Counted from the stretch's first letter, positions 34,943 to 43,641 are shown. The stretch is 64,000 nucleotides of DNA from Celeribacter arenosi (GCF_039539485.1 NZ_BAABDF010000001.1:216973-280972), one strand, 5' to 3'. The notes: generated by a model from the letters alone, not told the origin. Translations and numbers: made by a program.

Positions 34943-35503
34943 ATGAAATCCATGATCCTTACCGCAGTCGTCGCAGCATCCCTGTCCACCGCAGCCTATG
35001 CAGATGGTCATGCCACCGCGAACCCGATGGTTGGTGGAGCCGAGATGTTCGCTGATAAAACAATCGTCGAAAATGCAATCAATTCCGCCGATCACACGAC
35101 GCTGGTCGCCGCCGTTCAGGCCGCCGGATTGGTCGATACTCTGAGCTCCGAAGGTCCCTTTACCGTATTTGCCCCTGTGAATGACGCCTTTGCGGCGCTG
35201 CCTGATGGCACGGTCGAAACGCTTTTGATGGAAGAGAACAAAGACCAGTTGGTGAAAATCCTGACCTGTCATGTGGTTGCGGGCGACGTAATGGCCAGCG
35301 CGCTCATGGGAATGATTGCCGATGATGGTGGCGTGTATGAGGTCGCGACCGTTGGTGGCTGCACGCTCAAAGCGATGATCGAAGACGGAATGGTGAAGAT
35401 CGAGGACGAGTCCGGTCAGGTTGCCACTGTAACGATTGCAGACGTGGACCAGTCCAACGGCGTGATCCACGTCATCGATACGGTCCTGCTGCCTGCGATG
35501 TGA
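34943..35503 (+). CDS. secreted fasciclin (FAS1) domain protein
   Basis: This exported protein of 186 residues has a signal peptide (1-21, cleavage after AAYA) and a single FAS1 domain. The H1 motif FTVFAPVNDAFAALP and the C-terminal H2 motif VIHVIDTVLLP are clear. FAS1 proteins are adhesive or surface-associated; no partner is evident here. AGGAG lies before ATG 34943. The frame runs upstream across the cobS start, but the leader there is not plausible protein. A hairpin follows its stop. Confidence 0.92.
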   Translation: MKSMILTAVVAASLSTAAYADGHATANPMVGGAEMFADKTIVENAINSADHTTLVAAVQAAGLVDTLSSEGPFTVFAPVNDAFAALPDGTVETLLMEENKDQLVKILTCHVVAGDVMASALMGMIADDGGVYEVATVGGCTLKAMIEDGMVKIEDESGQVATVTIADVDQSNGVIHVIDTVLLPAM

Positions 35504-35530
35504 TCTGCGCATGACTTAAACAAAATGGGG

Positions 35531-35556
35531 GAAAGGGGGGCCACGGGTCCCCTTTC
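35531..35556 (+). terminator. probable terminator hairpin after the fasciclin gene
   Basis: The 8-bp stem GAAAGGGG/CCCCTTTC has a 10-nt loop and lies 27 nt after the stop. The U-tract is poor (CCTTGTCT), so termination may be inefficient. Confidence 0.5.
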
Positions 35557-35618
35557 CTTGTCTCTGTATCCTGTTACCCCTAAAAGCTGAAAAAGACTGA
35601 CACACAAAGGGGAAGACA

Positions 35619-36596
35619 ATGAGCGGCCTTCTGGCACTTCTCGACGACGTGGCCGGCATCGCAAAGATCGCGGCTGCCAATGTAGACGATATCGCCACGC
35701 AGGCTGTGAAAGCCTCGTCAAAGGCCGCAGGTGCGGTGATTGACGACGCGGCTGTCACGCCCAAATACCTCACGGGGTTCAAACCGGCGCGTGAGTTGCC
35801 GATTGTGTGGAAAATCGCGCTGGGGTCGATCCGGAACAAGCTTTTGATCCTGTTGCCTGCCGCGCTGTTGCTGTCGGCCTTTGCGCCATGGCTCATTACC
35901 CCGCTATTGATGCTGGGCGGGGCCTATCTGTGTTTCGAGGGCGCAGAAAAGGTCTACCATCTGTTCTACCCGCACGAACCCTACGCCGATGGCCAATTGG
36001 ACTCCGATGGCGATCCACAGCATCTGGAAGAGGAAAAAATCGCGGGGGCGGTAAAGACCGATTTCATCCTGTCCGCAGAGATCATGACGATTATTCTCGC
36101 CGCGCTCGATCCGACGGCCTCGATCTGGATGACCGCAGGCGCGCTGGCCTTTGCGGGTGTTATCATCACCGTTGCGGTTTATGGCGCTGTCGCGCTGATC
36201 GTGAAGGCGGATGATGTCGGACTATGGCTCGCGGAAACCGGTCGGTTGTCGTTCACCCGTTCTCTGGGGCGCGCGATCGTCAAGTTCATGCCGTGGTTGA
36301 TGCGGGCGCTGATGGTTGTCGGCACGGCGGCAATGATTTGGGTTGGCGGGTCGATTTTGATTCACGGACTTCATGAGCTGGGTCAGCATCAGCCCTATGA
36401 ATGGATCCACAACGTCGCGGTCGCAGCCGCTCACGCAGTGCCATCGGCCGTTGAGTTTGTCGAATGGGCCGTCACCGCGTTCTTTGATGGGGTGTTCGGC
36501 CTGATTGTCGGCCTGTTGCTGATCCCCGTTGTTGCGCGGATCATCGATCCGGCGATTTCGGCGATCAGAGGCAAAGAAAAAGGCGCCCATCACTAG
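35619..36596 (+). CDS. DUF808 family membrane protein (YedI-like)
   Basis: This 325-residue membrane protein starts with the family hallmark SGLLALLDDVAGIAKIAAA, followed by DDIATQAVKASSKAAGAVIDD and TPKYLTGF. Five or six hydrophobic helices occupy about residues 75-105, 150-200, 225-255 and 290-312. Length and motifs fit DUF808/YedI, an inner-membrane family of unknown function. AAAGGGGAAG lies before ATG 35619. Its stop is inside a bidirectional terminator shared with the convergent dnaJ-like gene. Confidence 0.92.
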   Translation: MSGLLALLDDVAGIAKIAAANVDDIATQAVKASSKAAGAVIDDAAVTPKYLTGFKPARELPIVWKIALGSIRNKLLILLPAALLLSAFAPWLITPLLMLGGAYLCFEGAEKVYHLFYPHEPYADGQLDSDGDPQHLEEEKIAGAVKTDFILSAEIMTIILAALDPTASIWMTAGALAFAGVIITVAVYGAVALIVKADDVGLWLAETGRLSFTRSLGRAIVKFMPWLMRALMVVGTAAMIWVGGSILIHGLHELGQHQPYEWIHNVAVAAAHAVPSAVEFVEWAVTAFFDGVFGLIVGLLLIPVVARIIDPAISAIRGKEKGAHH

Positions 36597-36606
36597 GGCG
36601 CCTTTT
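36577..36606. terminator. bidirectional terminator between DUF808 and dnaJ-like genes
   Basis: AAAAGGCGCCC and GGGCGCCTTTT form an 11-bp stem around a short loop. U-tracts are available on both strands, fitting termination of the two convergent genes. It overlaps the end of the DUF808 coding sequence. Confidence 0.85.
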
Positions 36607-36624
36607 GGTAATCATCGCGCTGGC

Positions 36625-37260
36625 TTATTTGAACCAGCGGCTTTCTTTGAGTTGATCCCAGGCCCATACGACCTGCTGCAACTGGTCTTCCTGCGACCGG
36701 TCGCCGCCGTTCACATCGGGGTGCAAGACTTTGATCAGGGCGCGATACTGCTTCTTGATCTCGTTCTTGGTCCAATGGTCTTTGGCCTCGAGAATTTCAA
36801 TCGCCTGGCGTTCAACCGGCGGCAGTTTGCGCGTGTGACCGTTGGGGTCTGATTTGCCGTGGTTGCGCGTCGCGTTCTCGCCGAGCACCTCATGGGCATC
36901 GTCGATGCCGAGGCGTTCCCACGCGCGTTGCTCGACCGACTTTTTGCCAAAGGGCTGTGTCGGGCGTTCGCCGGTTTGGCTGGCTTTGATCTGGGCTTCC
37001 ATTTCTTCGGCCGAAGCGTTGGTGAAGAAATTCCATTTCAGATTGTATTCACGCACATGGTCCTTGCAGAACCATTTGTACTCATCGAGGTGATCGGGAG
37101 AGCGGGGGGCGCGGTACTTTCCGGACTCCTCGCAACCATCGTGCTCACATAGCCGTTTGGATGTTTCGAATGCACCGGACATGCCGCGGCGACCGCCACG
37201 CTTTTTCTTTTTTGCCGATGAAACCGACATATCGAAACCAAAGGGATCTTCTTGTGTCAT
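36625..37260 (-). CDS. J-domain protein with N-terminal Cys/His motif
   Basis: This protein of 211 residues has a C-terminal J domain (about 150-211) containing HPD at 180-182, so it should stimulate an Hsp70. It is not a full DnaJ: the G/F-rich and CxxCxGxG zinc regions are missing. Instead a basic N-terminus (KKKKRGGRRG) is followed by Cys38, Cys43, Cys65 and His68, spaced like a small zinc site. The start at 37260 is chosen because the frame upstream of it to 37347 lacks plausible protein character. It lies divergent from bolA, with cobS further downstream on the same strand. Confidence 0.88.
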   Translation of the reverse strand: MTQEDPFGFDMSVSSAKKKKRGGRRGMSGAFETSKRLCEHDGCEESGKYRAPRSPDHLDEYKWFCKDHVREYNLKWNFFTNASAEEMEAQIKASQTGERPTQPFGKKSVEQRAWERLGIDDAHEVLGENATRNHGKSDPNGHTRKLPPVERQAIEILEAKDHWTKNEIKKQYRALIKVLHPDVNGGDRSQEDQLQQVVWAWDQLKESRWFK

Positions 37261-37328
37261 CTGTCTGACCTTTTCGACTCGGACGCAAGACCTTAGACGA
37301 TGTGGGGAAAAGGGAAAAGGCTGGACCA

Positions 37329-37589
37329 ATGAAAATGACAGATGCAATTCGTGATCGTCTCGAAACGGCGTTGACGCCGACCCTTTTGGAGGTCGTTGAT
37401 GATAGTGCGGCGCATGCGGGTCATGCGGGCAATCCCGGTGGTGATGGGGAAACCCACTTTAACGTGGTGATCCGCAGTGAGGCGTTCGCAGGTCTTTCAC
37501 GCGTGGCACGTCACCGCGCCGTGCATAGCGCGCTGGGTGACCTCGTGCCGCAAATCCACGCGCTATCGCTCGACCTCGACACCCCTTGA
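37329..37589 (+). CDS. bolA: BolA family protein
   Basis: This 86-residue protein of the BolA class I fold usually pairs with monothiol glutaredoxins in Fe-S handling. The segments MTDAIRDRLETALTP and ETHFNVVIRSEAFAGLSRVARHR are characteristic; the HFNVVI beta strand and the RVARHRAVH helix match the family. A conserved His in the DDSAAHAGH loop is a potential metal ligand. ATG 37329 or 37335 could be used. It is divergent from the J-domain gene and ends 4 nt from a convergent gene. Confidence 0.92.
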   Translation: MKMTDAIRDRLETALTPTLLEVVDDSAAHAGHAGNPGGDGETHFNVVIRSEAFAGLSRVARHRAVHSALGDLVPQIHALSLDLDTP

Positions 37590-37593
37590 GGGG

Positions 37594-37998
37594 TTAGTCG
37601 CGCTTTGCGGCGATCAGGGGGCGGGGTTTGGGTGCTTCGGCCTCGGAGGGCTCGGTGACAGGCTCCACATCGGTGGTCTCGGCTTCGAGCGGCTCGACAC
37701 TTTCGTCGATGGTTTCGTCAACGGGTTCTGCAATCGCGTCCTGCGCCACAGGTTTGATCGCCTGTTCGATCTCACGCCGGAACACGAGGACGGTGTAGTA
37801 ATTCGTCGTTCTGCTGGTGAGGCCCGCGCGTTCTTCCATCGGCAAAAGGTCGGCGCGAATGTATTCCCATCCGTCCTTTGCCTGCGCGTTCAGCGTGGTC
37901 TCCATAGCCTGAGCGATCCGACCCTCCGGCGATTTCACGCCCTTCGCCTTTTCACCCTTTTTCGAGGCGGGAACAGTTTTGTACTCGTAAAGCGGCAT
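37594..37998 (-). CDS. DUF4177-like protein with acidic tail
   Basis: This 134-residue soluble protein has an N-terminal DUF4177-like core: YEYKTVPASKKGEKAKG followed by a helix and DGWEYIRADLLP, then YYTVLVFRRE (about 68-77). The remainder (about 85-134) is Glu/Pro/Val-rich, low complexity and negatively charged until a basic end (RPLIAAKRD). Function is unknown. It is convergent with bolA with only 4 nt between stops. AAAGGAGAG precedes ATG 37998. Confidence 0.8.
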   Translation of the reverse strand: MPLYEYKTVPASKKGEKAKGVKSPEGRIAQAMETTLNAQAKDGWEYIRADLLPMEERAGLTSRTTNYYTVLVFRREIEQAIKPVAQDAIAEPVDETIDESVEPLEAETTDVEPVTEPSEAEAPKPRPLIAAKRD

Positions 37999-38170
37999 GG
38001 GTCTCTCCTTTGTCGCGCAAGGTTTAGCGGATGGGGTGCGGGGGTCAAGTCACCTGATCGCGCGCGCATGCGGTGTGTGGCGCGCGAATTTCGACGTGGC
38101 GCAACCAGTCATTTACCAATCCTGCCTAGGGTCGACGCGGATTGTCACCACCCCTCGCAGGAGACCACAT

Positions 38171-38920
38171 ATGGCAGACTGGAATGTCCATCGAATGCTG
38201 CGGGGCGTCGCGATATTCGCAATGACTGCCGCGGTTACTCTCACGGCCCGTCCTGTTGAGGCGCTTGAGTTTAGTGGTGCGTCGTTACAAATCGGGACGG
38301 CGGACTATGTTCTGGACACCTCGTCACGTCCGAAACCACAAGTGGTCCTGTCGGTGGAGGCGGTTATTGCACCCCGCTGGCGAGCGCAGTTTGACCTCGC
38401 CTATGCCCGGTTTCCGGGCACGTCCGTGCAAAACGTGACAACGGCGATGATGCATGCAGGGTATCATCATGATCCGTTCGCCATCGGCCTGTTTTTCGGA
38501 GTCGAGGAGGATGCGGGCGGCAATGGTGGGACGGTGTTCGGCGCAGAGGCGGGATTTCAGCACGGGCGTCTGTCGGTGCAGGGCCATGTGGCGCAGGCAG
38601 ACTTCGATGCAACGCGGCGTGATTTCTACGGAGGTTCGGCACGTTTGGCGTTAAATGATTGGCTGTCTTTTGGCATAGGGGTGGATCGCAGCACCTTTGG
38701 TGCGAACAGTTTTCGCACATGGCGGGCGCAGGCGCGTTACGCCGTCACGGAAAGGGTCGAAATGCGGGTGGAGGCAGGGAAAATGCGCACTTACCTCGGT
38801 GCATCATCACCTGATGAAGCCTTCGCGGGTGTCCATTTCCGAGTATCATTTGGCCGAGAGGCGCCGCGATTTGCGCTGCGTTCATTCTATGCGGCGGCAC
38901 CTGTGGGGTTGTTTCCCTGA
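38171..38920 (+). CDS. exported protein, probable outer-membrane beta-barrel
   Basis: This protein of 249 residues is not recognised as a named family. An N-terminal signal peptide (about 8-31, ending AVEA) precedes alternating hydrophobic/polar strands such as PQVVLSVEAVIAPRWRAQF, FAIGLFFGVE, VFGAEAGFQHGRLSVQGHV, SFGIGVD and VEMRVEAGKM. That pattern fits an 8- to 10-strand barrel. CAGGAGACC precedes ATG 38171, which decides the start against the longer open frame from 37997. It is convergent with gatB. The beta-barrel assignment is inference from strand pattern. Confidence 0.7.
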   Translation: MADWNVHRMLRGVAIFAMTAAVTLTARPVEALEFSGASLQIGTADYVLDTSSRPKPQVVLSVEAVIAPRWRAQFDLAYARFPGTSVQNVTTAMMHAGYHHDPFAIGLFFGVEEDAGGNGGTVFGAEAGFQHGRLSVQGHVAQADFDATRRDFYGGSARLALNDWLSFGIGVDRSTFGANSFRTWRAQARYAVTERVEMRVEAGKMRTYLGASSPDEAFAGVHFRVSFGREAPRFALRSFYAAAPVGLFP

Positions 38921-38934
38921 CGCGGTGCTTCGAG

Positions 38935-38954
38935 GCCCCGCGTTCACGCGGGGC
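38935..38954. terminator. GC-rich hairpin between convergent genes
   Basis: A perfect 8-bp stem, GCCCCGCG/CGCGGGGC, has a TTCA tetraloop. It sits between the beta-barrel-like gene and the end of gatB. No U-tract follows on either strand, so it may be a pause site or a weak terminator. Confidence 0.5.
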
Positions 38955-38966
38955 GCTCGCAGATAT

Positions 38967-40484
38967 TCAGAGGCCGAGTTTGGATTTGACCAATGCGTCG
39001 ACAGCGCCCGGGTTGGCTTTGCCTTGCGTTGCTTTCATCACCTGACCGACGAACCAGCCCGCAAGTTTCGGGTTCTGTTTCGCCTTTTCAACCTGATCGG
39101 GGTTCGCGTCGATCACCGCATCCACAGCCGCCTCGATGGCACCGGTGTCGGTAACCTGCTTCATGCCGCGATCCGCGACGATCTGCGCAGGATCACCACC
39201 CTCGGTGTAGACAATCTCGAAGAGATCCTTGGCGATTTTACCGGAGATATCACCGGACTTGATCAGTTTCACGATCCCGCCGAGCTGTTCGGGGGAAACG
39301 GGGCTCTCGGAAATATCGTGGTCTTCCTTTTTCAGACGACCAAAGAGTTCGTTGATGACCCAGTTTGCCGATAGTTTGCCGTCCTCGCCTGTGGCGACGA
39401 CTTTTTCAAAGAAATCGGCATTCTCTGTTTCTGCGGTCAGGACTCCGGCGTCATATTCGTTCAGGCCGAAGTCTTTCACAAAGCGGACTTTTTTCTCGTC
39501 GGGCAGTTCGGGCAGGGAGGCTGCGATGTCGTCGACCCACGCCTGTTCGATTTCGAGCGGCAAGAGATCGGGGCAGGGGAAGTAGCGGTAATCATGGGCT
39601 TCTTCCTTGGAACGCATGGAGCGCGTTTCGCCCTTCACCGCGTCATAGAGACGGGTTTCCTGATCGACCGTGCCGCCGTCCTCGAGGATGGCGATCTGGC
39701 GGCGCGCTTCGTAATCGATCGCGGCCTGAATGAAGCGGGTCGAGTTCATGTTCTTGATTTCGCAGCGCGTGCCGAGATGTGAAAAATCCTGTGTTTCCCA
39801 GTATTTCTCATAGGCACCGGGACGACAGACCGAAACGTTCACATCGGCGCGCAGGTTCCCGTTTTGCATATTCCCGTCACAGGTTCCCAGATAGCGCAGG
39901 ATCTGACGCATCTTGAGGACGTAGGCCGCCGCTTCTTCGGGGCCGCGGATGTCGGGGCGCGACACGATTTCCATGAGCGCGACACCGGTGCGGTTCAGGT
40001 CCACGAAGGACATGTTGGGGTCCATGTCGTGGATCGATTTGCCTGCGTCCTGTTCGAGGTGGATGCGTTCAATGCGCACGCGGCGCGCCACACCGGGTTC
40101 CATATCCACGATCACCTCACCCTCGCCCACGATGGGGTGGTAGAGTTGGGAAATCTGGTAGCCCTGCGGCAGATCCGGATAGAAATAGTTTTTGCGGTCA
40201 AAGGCCGAAAACAGGTTGATGTCGGCCTTGAGGCCCAGACCGGTGCGCACGGCCTGTTCGACACAGAATTCGTTGATCACCGGCAGCATGCCGGGCATGG
40301 CGGCGTCGACGAAGGACACGTTGGAATTCGGCTCGTTGCCGAACTTGGTCGAGGCGCCGGAAAAGAGTTTGGACTTGGATGCAACCTGGGCATGGATTTC
40401 CATTCCGATAACCAATTCCCAGTCGTCTTTCGCGCCGGAAATGACTTTTGGCGATGGGGGTGTGTAGTCGAGATGGTCGAGCAT
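38967..40484 (-). CDS. gatB: aspartyl/glutamyl-tRNA amidotransferase subunit B
   Basis: This is the kinase/amidotransferase subunit of GatCAB, which converts Glu-tRNA(Gln) or Asp-tRNA(Asn) to the amidated forms. The N-terminal ELVIGMEIHAQV, the zinc/active-site region SVCRPG, the LMEIVSRPD block and the C-terminal YqeY-like helical domain ending VDALVKSKLGL are intact. I place the start at 40484 (505 residues, MLDHLDY); an ATG eight codons upstream at 40508 has a better Shine-Dalgarno (GAAGGCGGA) and may be the real one. gatA and gatC are not adjacent. Confidence 0.95.
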   Translation of the reverse strand: MLDHLDYTPPSPKVISGAKDDWELVIGMEIHAQVASKSKLFSGASTKFGNEPNSNVSFVDAAMPGMLPVINEFCVEQAVRTGLGLKADINLFSAFDRKNYFYPDLPQGYQISQLYHPIVGEGEVIVDMEPGVARRVRIERIHLEQDAGKSIHDMDPNMSFVDLNRTGVALMEIVSRPDIRGPEEAAAYVLKMRQILRYLGTCDGNMQNGNLRADVNVSVCRPGAYEKYWETQDFSHLGTRCEIKNMNSTRFIQAAIDYEARRQIAILEDGGTVDQETRLYDAVKGETRSMRSKEEAHDYRYFPCPDLLPLEIEQAWVDDIAASLPELPDEKKVRFVKDFGLNEYDAGVLTAETENADFFEKVVATGEDGKLSANWVINELFGRLKKEDHDISESPVSPEQLGGIVKLIKSGDISGKIAKDLFEIVYTEGGDPAQIVADRGMKQVTDTGAIEAAVDAVIDANPDQVEKAKQNPKLAGWFVGQVMKATQGKANPGAVDALVKSKLGL

Positions 40485-40614
40485 GATCAAAGTCCCGCGT
40501 TTAGGCATTGTTCCGCCTTCTAGGACAGGCCCGCGCGGGGAGCAAGGGGCGGGCTTTTCAACCGGCCCTGTTTGGCGCAATATGGCAGGGTTGTAAGGAG
40601 TTCAGGGGCGTCTG

Positions 40615-41346
40615 TTGCGATCCATTAGCATTGTTCTGACTGTTATAGCCGCGCTTGCGGCCGCTGCGCCGGTTTTTGCCATTGAGCAAAGTCCGCTGCC
40701 GGACGCGCGCCCCTATGAGGTGCGGATGCCTGATTTACGCTGGCAGAACCAACCCAAAGGTCGTTCGTGGACGCGGGCGGCGATGCGGGCGATCAGCAAC
40801 CATGGGGGCAACCTTGTGCGCACGGTGCCGAGCGACATTGCACGCTGGTGCCCGGGGTATCCCGATCAGACTGCGCAAGGGCGGGCCGCGTTCTGGGCCG
40901 GTCTTTTGTCGACGCTTTCATATCATGAGAGCACGTGGCGCGAGGGGGCCGTTGGGGGTGGTGGTTTGTGGTTCGGGTTGACCCAAATTGCGCCACCGAC
41001 CGCCCGTTGGCGAAATTGTCGTGCGCGCACGGGTGATGACCTGCGCGACGGGTCGCTCAATCTGTCCTGCGCTGTTCGGATCATGAACATAACCGTCCCG
41101 CGCGATGGCGTCGTTAGCGCAGGCATGCGCGGGGTCGCCGCCGATTGGGGGCCGTTCCATTCAGAACGCAAACGCGAAGACATGCGGGCGTGGCTGCGCG
41201 GTCAGGAATTCTGTCACGCAACATTCACACGCTCGCCAGTTCCAAAACAGCGCCCGGCAACATTGCGTATAGGCGCGATGCTTCCCGTTGACGCGAATGG
41301 CCAAGGGGAATGGGTGTTGCCGCGCGAGGTTAGCAACCCCTTCTAG
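40615..41346 (+). CDS. periplasmic transglycosylase-SLT (lysozyme-fold) protein
   Basis: This exported protein of 243 residues has a signal peptide (1-22, ending VFA). The central segment LSTLSYHESTWREGAVGGGG (about 99-118) contains Glu105 in the position expected for a lytic transglycosylase catalytic residue, followed by LWFGLTQIAPPTARW. Cys79, Cys134, Cys153 and Cys199 could make disulfides. Start is TTG 40615 with AGGGG 6 nt upstream. It probably cleaves or binds glycan strands; activity is inferred. It is divergent from gatB and convergent with the ubiH-like gene. Confidence 0.78.
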   Translation: MRSISIVLTVIAALAAAAPVFAIEQSPLPDARPYEVRMPDLRWQNQPKGRSWTRAAMRAISNHGGNLVRTVPSDIARWCPGYPDQTAQGRAAFWAGLLSTLSYHESTWREGAVGGGGLWFGLTQIAPPTARWRNCRARTGDDLRDGSLNLSCAVRIMNITVPRDGVVSAGMRGVAADWGPFHSERKREDMRAWLRGQEFCHATFTRSPVPKQRPATLRIGAMLPVDANGQGEWVLPREVSNPF

Positions 41347-41361
41347 GCTCCGCGTTGTTGG

Positions 41362-42588
41362 TCAGGATTGCTGTGAGCGCGGTCCCAAACCCGCACGCAT
41401 GACTCCATGGCGGATTGGCGTCAGGTCATGCACGGCCCGCAACCCCATCAAGCGTAGAGATTTGGAAATCGCGTCCGCGCCGCCCGTGACGCGGTTGAAC
41501 GCATCCACGGCGCGCGCACGCGGGGCGATGTCGCGTTGGCGCGCTTTTTCATACTGGTCCAGAACTGCGTTCGCCCCCGGATCGTCAGGGGCTGTGGCGA
41601 GGACGTCGAGGAGTAGGGTCAGATCGTTCAGCGATGTGTTAAGACCCTGCGCGCCGATGGGCGGGAAAACATGGGCGGCCTCGGCGATAATCGCCACCCT
41701 TTGAGCGGCGAGGCGGTCGGCCGTCTGTGTGATGATCGGAAAGACGCCACGCGCGGAGGCCAAATGCATATCCCCGAAAAGACCGGCTGCGCGGGTTGTC
41801 ATCGCAGCGTTGAAATCGGCCTCTGGCATGTGAAGGAGTTCGACGGCGCGCGGGCCTTTGTTCATCCACACGATGGCGGAGGCGGGTGATCCGTCGATAT
41901 CGGGCAAGGGCACCATCGTGAAGGGGCCGCCCTCGTGGTAGATTTCGGTCGATACATTGTCGTGGGGCACTGCGTGGCGGGCCGTGAAGGCGAGTGATTT
42001 CTGCCCGTAATGGGTGGTTTGTACCCCGATGCCGAGAGCGTCGCGCACTGCAGAGTTTCGCCCATCGGCCGCCACAACCAGTTTCGCCTGCACCTGAGAC
42101 CCATCCGACAGGGTCACAAAAGCATCGTTGGTGCGCGTCAGGATGGATTTGAAACCGGTGCCATAGCGCATTTCGCAGGTCGAAATCGTCGGCAAGACAT
42201 TCAAGAGCTCGCGACGAATGACCCAGTTGAGGAAATTCCATCCGAACGGTTCGTCCGAGGTCTCGCGACCATCGAACTGGCGCGTGGCCCGCACCACCGG
42301 CGGCGTGCCGTCTGTGTCAACAACGCGAAGGGAGTCGAGCGGGGTGGCATGCGCCAGTAACCGGTCCCAAATGCCGATGCGTTGAAACAATTCGCGCGCC
42401 GGGCGCAGGAAGGCGGTGGACCTCAAATCCGCGCCTGCTCCATCGCCTGACACCACGGGTCGCGCAGGGTCGACCATCAGGGTTTTGTAACCGGTCGCGC
42501 CAAAGGCCGCCGCAGCAATCATGCCCGCAATCCCGCCACCCACGACGAGCACATCGACGATCTCACGGGTAGGGCGATTTGCGATCAT
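41362..42588 (-). CDS. UbiH/UbiF-family FAD-dependent hydroxylase
   Basis: This flavin monooxygenase of 408 residues has the FAD-binding motif GGGIAG (17-22), the middle DG motif in LVVAADGRNSAVR, and the C-terminal EAAHVFPPIGAQGLNTSLND, where UbiH-type enzymes bind FAD. It most likely hydroxylates the ubiquinone ring during biosynthesis; the ring position is not predictable here. AAGGAGACCGAG precedes ATG 42588, which decides the start. It is convergent with the lysozyme-fold gene, 15 nt between stops. Confidence 0.9.
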   Translation of the reverse strand: MIANRPTREIVDVLVVGGGIAGMIAAAAFGATGYKTLMVDPARPVVSGDGAGADLRSTAFLRPARELFQRIGIWDRLLAHATPLDSLRVVDTDGTPPVVRATRQFDGRETSDEPFGWNFLNWVIRRELLNVLPTISTCEMRYGTGFKSILTRTNDAFVTLSDGSQVQAKLVVAADGRNSAVRDALGIGVQTTHYGQKSLAFTARHAVPHDNVSTEIYHEGGPFTMVPLPDIDGSPASAIVWMNKGPRAVELLHMPEADFNAAMTTRAAGLFGDMHLASARGVFPIITQTADRLAAQRVAIIAEAAHVFPPIGAQGLNTSLNDLTLLLDVLATAPDDPGANAVLDQYEKARQRDIAPRARAVDAFNRVTGGADAISKSLRLMGLRAVHDLTPIRHGVMRAGLGPRSQQS

Positions 42589-42666
42589 CTCGGTCTCCTT
42601 GGCAATCGCGAAACTTGTAAGCCAGTCGACGGGCAATCGCACGCAGGAATGCGCAGAAGGGGGCTT

Positions 42667-42888
42667 TTAGCGTCCCACACTGATCAGGATGAGAGCCACG
42701 TAGATCACCGGCACCGTGGCCAATGCGGCGATGCCAATAACCCATGGCCCGATCACGAAGGCGCCGTAGACCAATGCGGCGATGATCACGAGGACGGCGA
42801 GAACGAAAATCGCAGTGCCGCGCGGTCCGAGCGATGGTTCACTGGGATCAGTTTTTAGTGTGGAAGATGCTGTGGGGGCGCCCGTCAT
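42667..42888 (-). CDS. small two-helix membrane protein of unknown function
   Basis: This 73-residue protein is not assigned to a family. A polar N-terminus of about 25 residues is followed by two hydrophobic helices (about 26-46 and 48-69), making it a likely inner-membrane protein. It is 78 nt upstream of the ubiH-like start on the same strand and may be cotranscribed with it. Coding likelihood is supported by the amphipathic pattern and the clean fit to the gap; no function is proposed. Confidence 0.6.
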   Translation of the reverse strand: MTGAPTASSTLKTDPSEPSLGPRGTAIFVLAVLVIIAALVYGAFVIGPWVIGIAALATVPVIYVALILISVGR

Positions 42889-42990
42889 TGCTGACTCCGA
42901 TCAAAAGATGCGTTCGTGTTGCACCTATCATATAGGGAGCGCAGGCGTCACTAGGGCCGCATGCCGCGCGACAGATGCGCGCAAGCACGA

Positions 42991-43641
42991 TCAGGTGAGC
43001 GCTGCGAGGAACCCCGCGAGGTCATCGGTGTGGTGGTGGATATGCTCAGGCACGGGGTCGATAGGTTCGGGCGCAACATGGACCGTCTTCATGCCGAGCG
43101 CGTGAGGCACCTGCAGATTGCGCGGATCATCCTCGAACATGGCGGCCGATTTCGGGTCGCTTCCGTCAATGTCGAGGATCCTGTCATAGGCGGCGGCATT
43201 CGGTTTGGGGTGGAAATCTGCGTGTTCGATTCCATAGACGGCGTCAAAGAGATCGCTGAGCCCACGGGCGTCAAGAACGCGCTGGGCGTAGGGCTCGGAA
43301 CCGTTGGTATACACGATTTTGCGCCCGGGTAGGGCAGTGATGGCGTCTCGTAGGATCACATCGCGGGTCAATCCGGAGAAGTCGATTTCGTGCACATAGG
43401 TCAGGTAGGGCAGCGGGTCGGCATTGTGCAGCGACATGAGGCCCGAGAGGGTCGTGCCATAGTCGCGCCAATAGAGATCGCGTAGCCTGTCCGCCTCTGT
43501 GTGATCCACATCCAGCGTGCGCGCGACCCAATCGGTCATGCGCACTTCGATCTGGGCAAAGAGGGCCGCCTCGGGTGGATAGAGCGTGTTGTCGAGATCG
43601 AAAATCCACGTCCCGACATGGGAGAATTGTTCGGATACCAT
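42991..43641 (-). CDS. HAD-family pyrimidine 5'-nucleotidase-like phosphatase
   Basis: This haloacid-dehalogenase phosphatase has 216 residues. Motif I is FDLDNTLYPP with catalytic Asp15 and Asp17, motif II is IVYTNGS, and motif III/IV is HPKPNAAAYDRI and AAMFEDDPRNL. The DLDNTLYP start and the helical cap fit the SDT1/pyrimidine-5'-nucleotidase subfamily, which dephosphorylates UMP/CMP or related metabolites. I start at ATG 43641; a longer frame begins at 43677. Confidence 0.9.
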   Translation of the reverse strand: MVSEQFSHVGTWIFDLDNTLYPPEAALFAQIEVRMTDWVARTLDVDHTEADRLRDLYWRDYGTTLSGLMSLHNADPLPYLTYVHEIDFSGLTRDVILRDAITALPGRKIVYTNGSEPYAQRVLDARGLSDLFDAVYGIEHADFHPKPNAAAYDRILDIDGSDPKSAAMFEDDPRNLQVPHALGMKTVHVAPEPIDPVPEHIHHHTDDLAGFLAALT

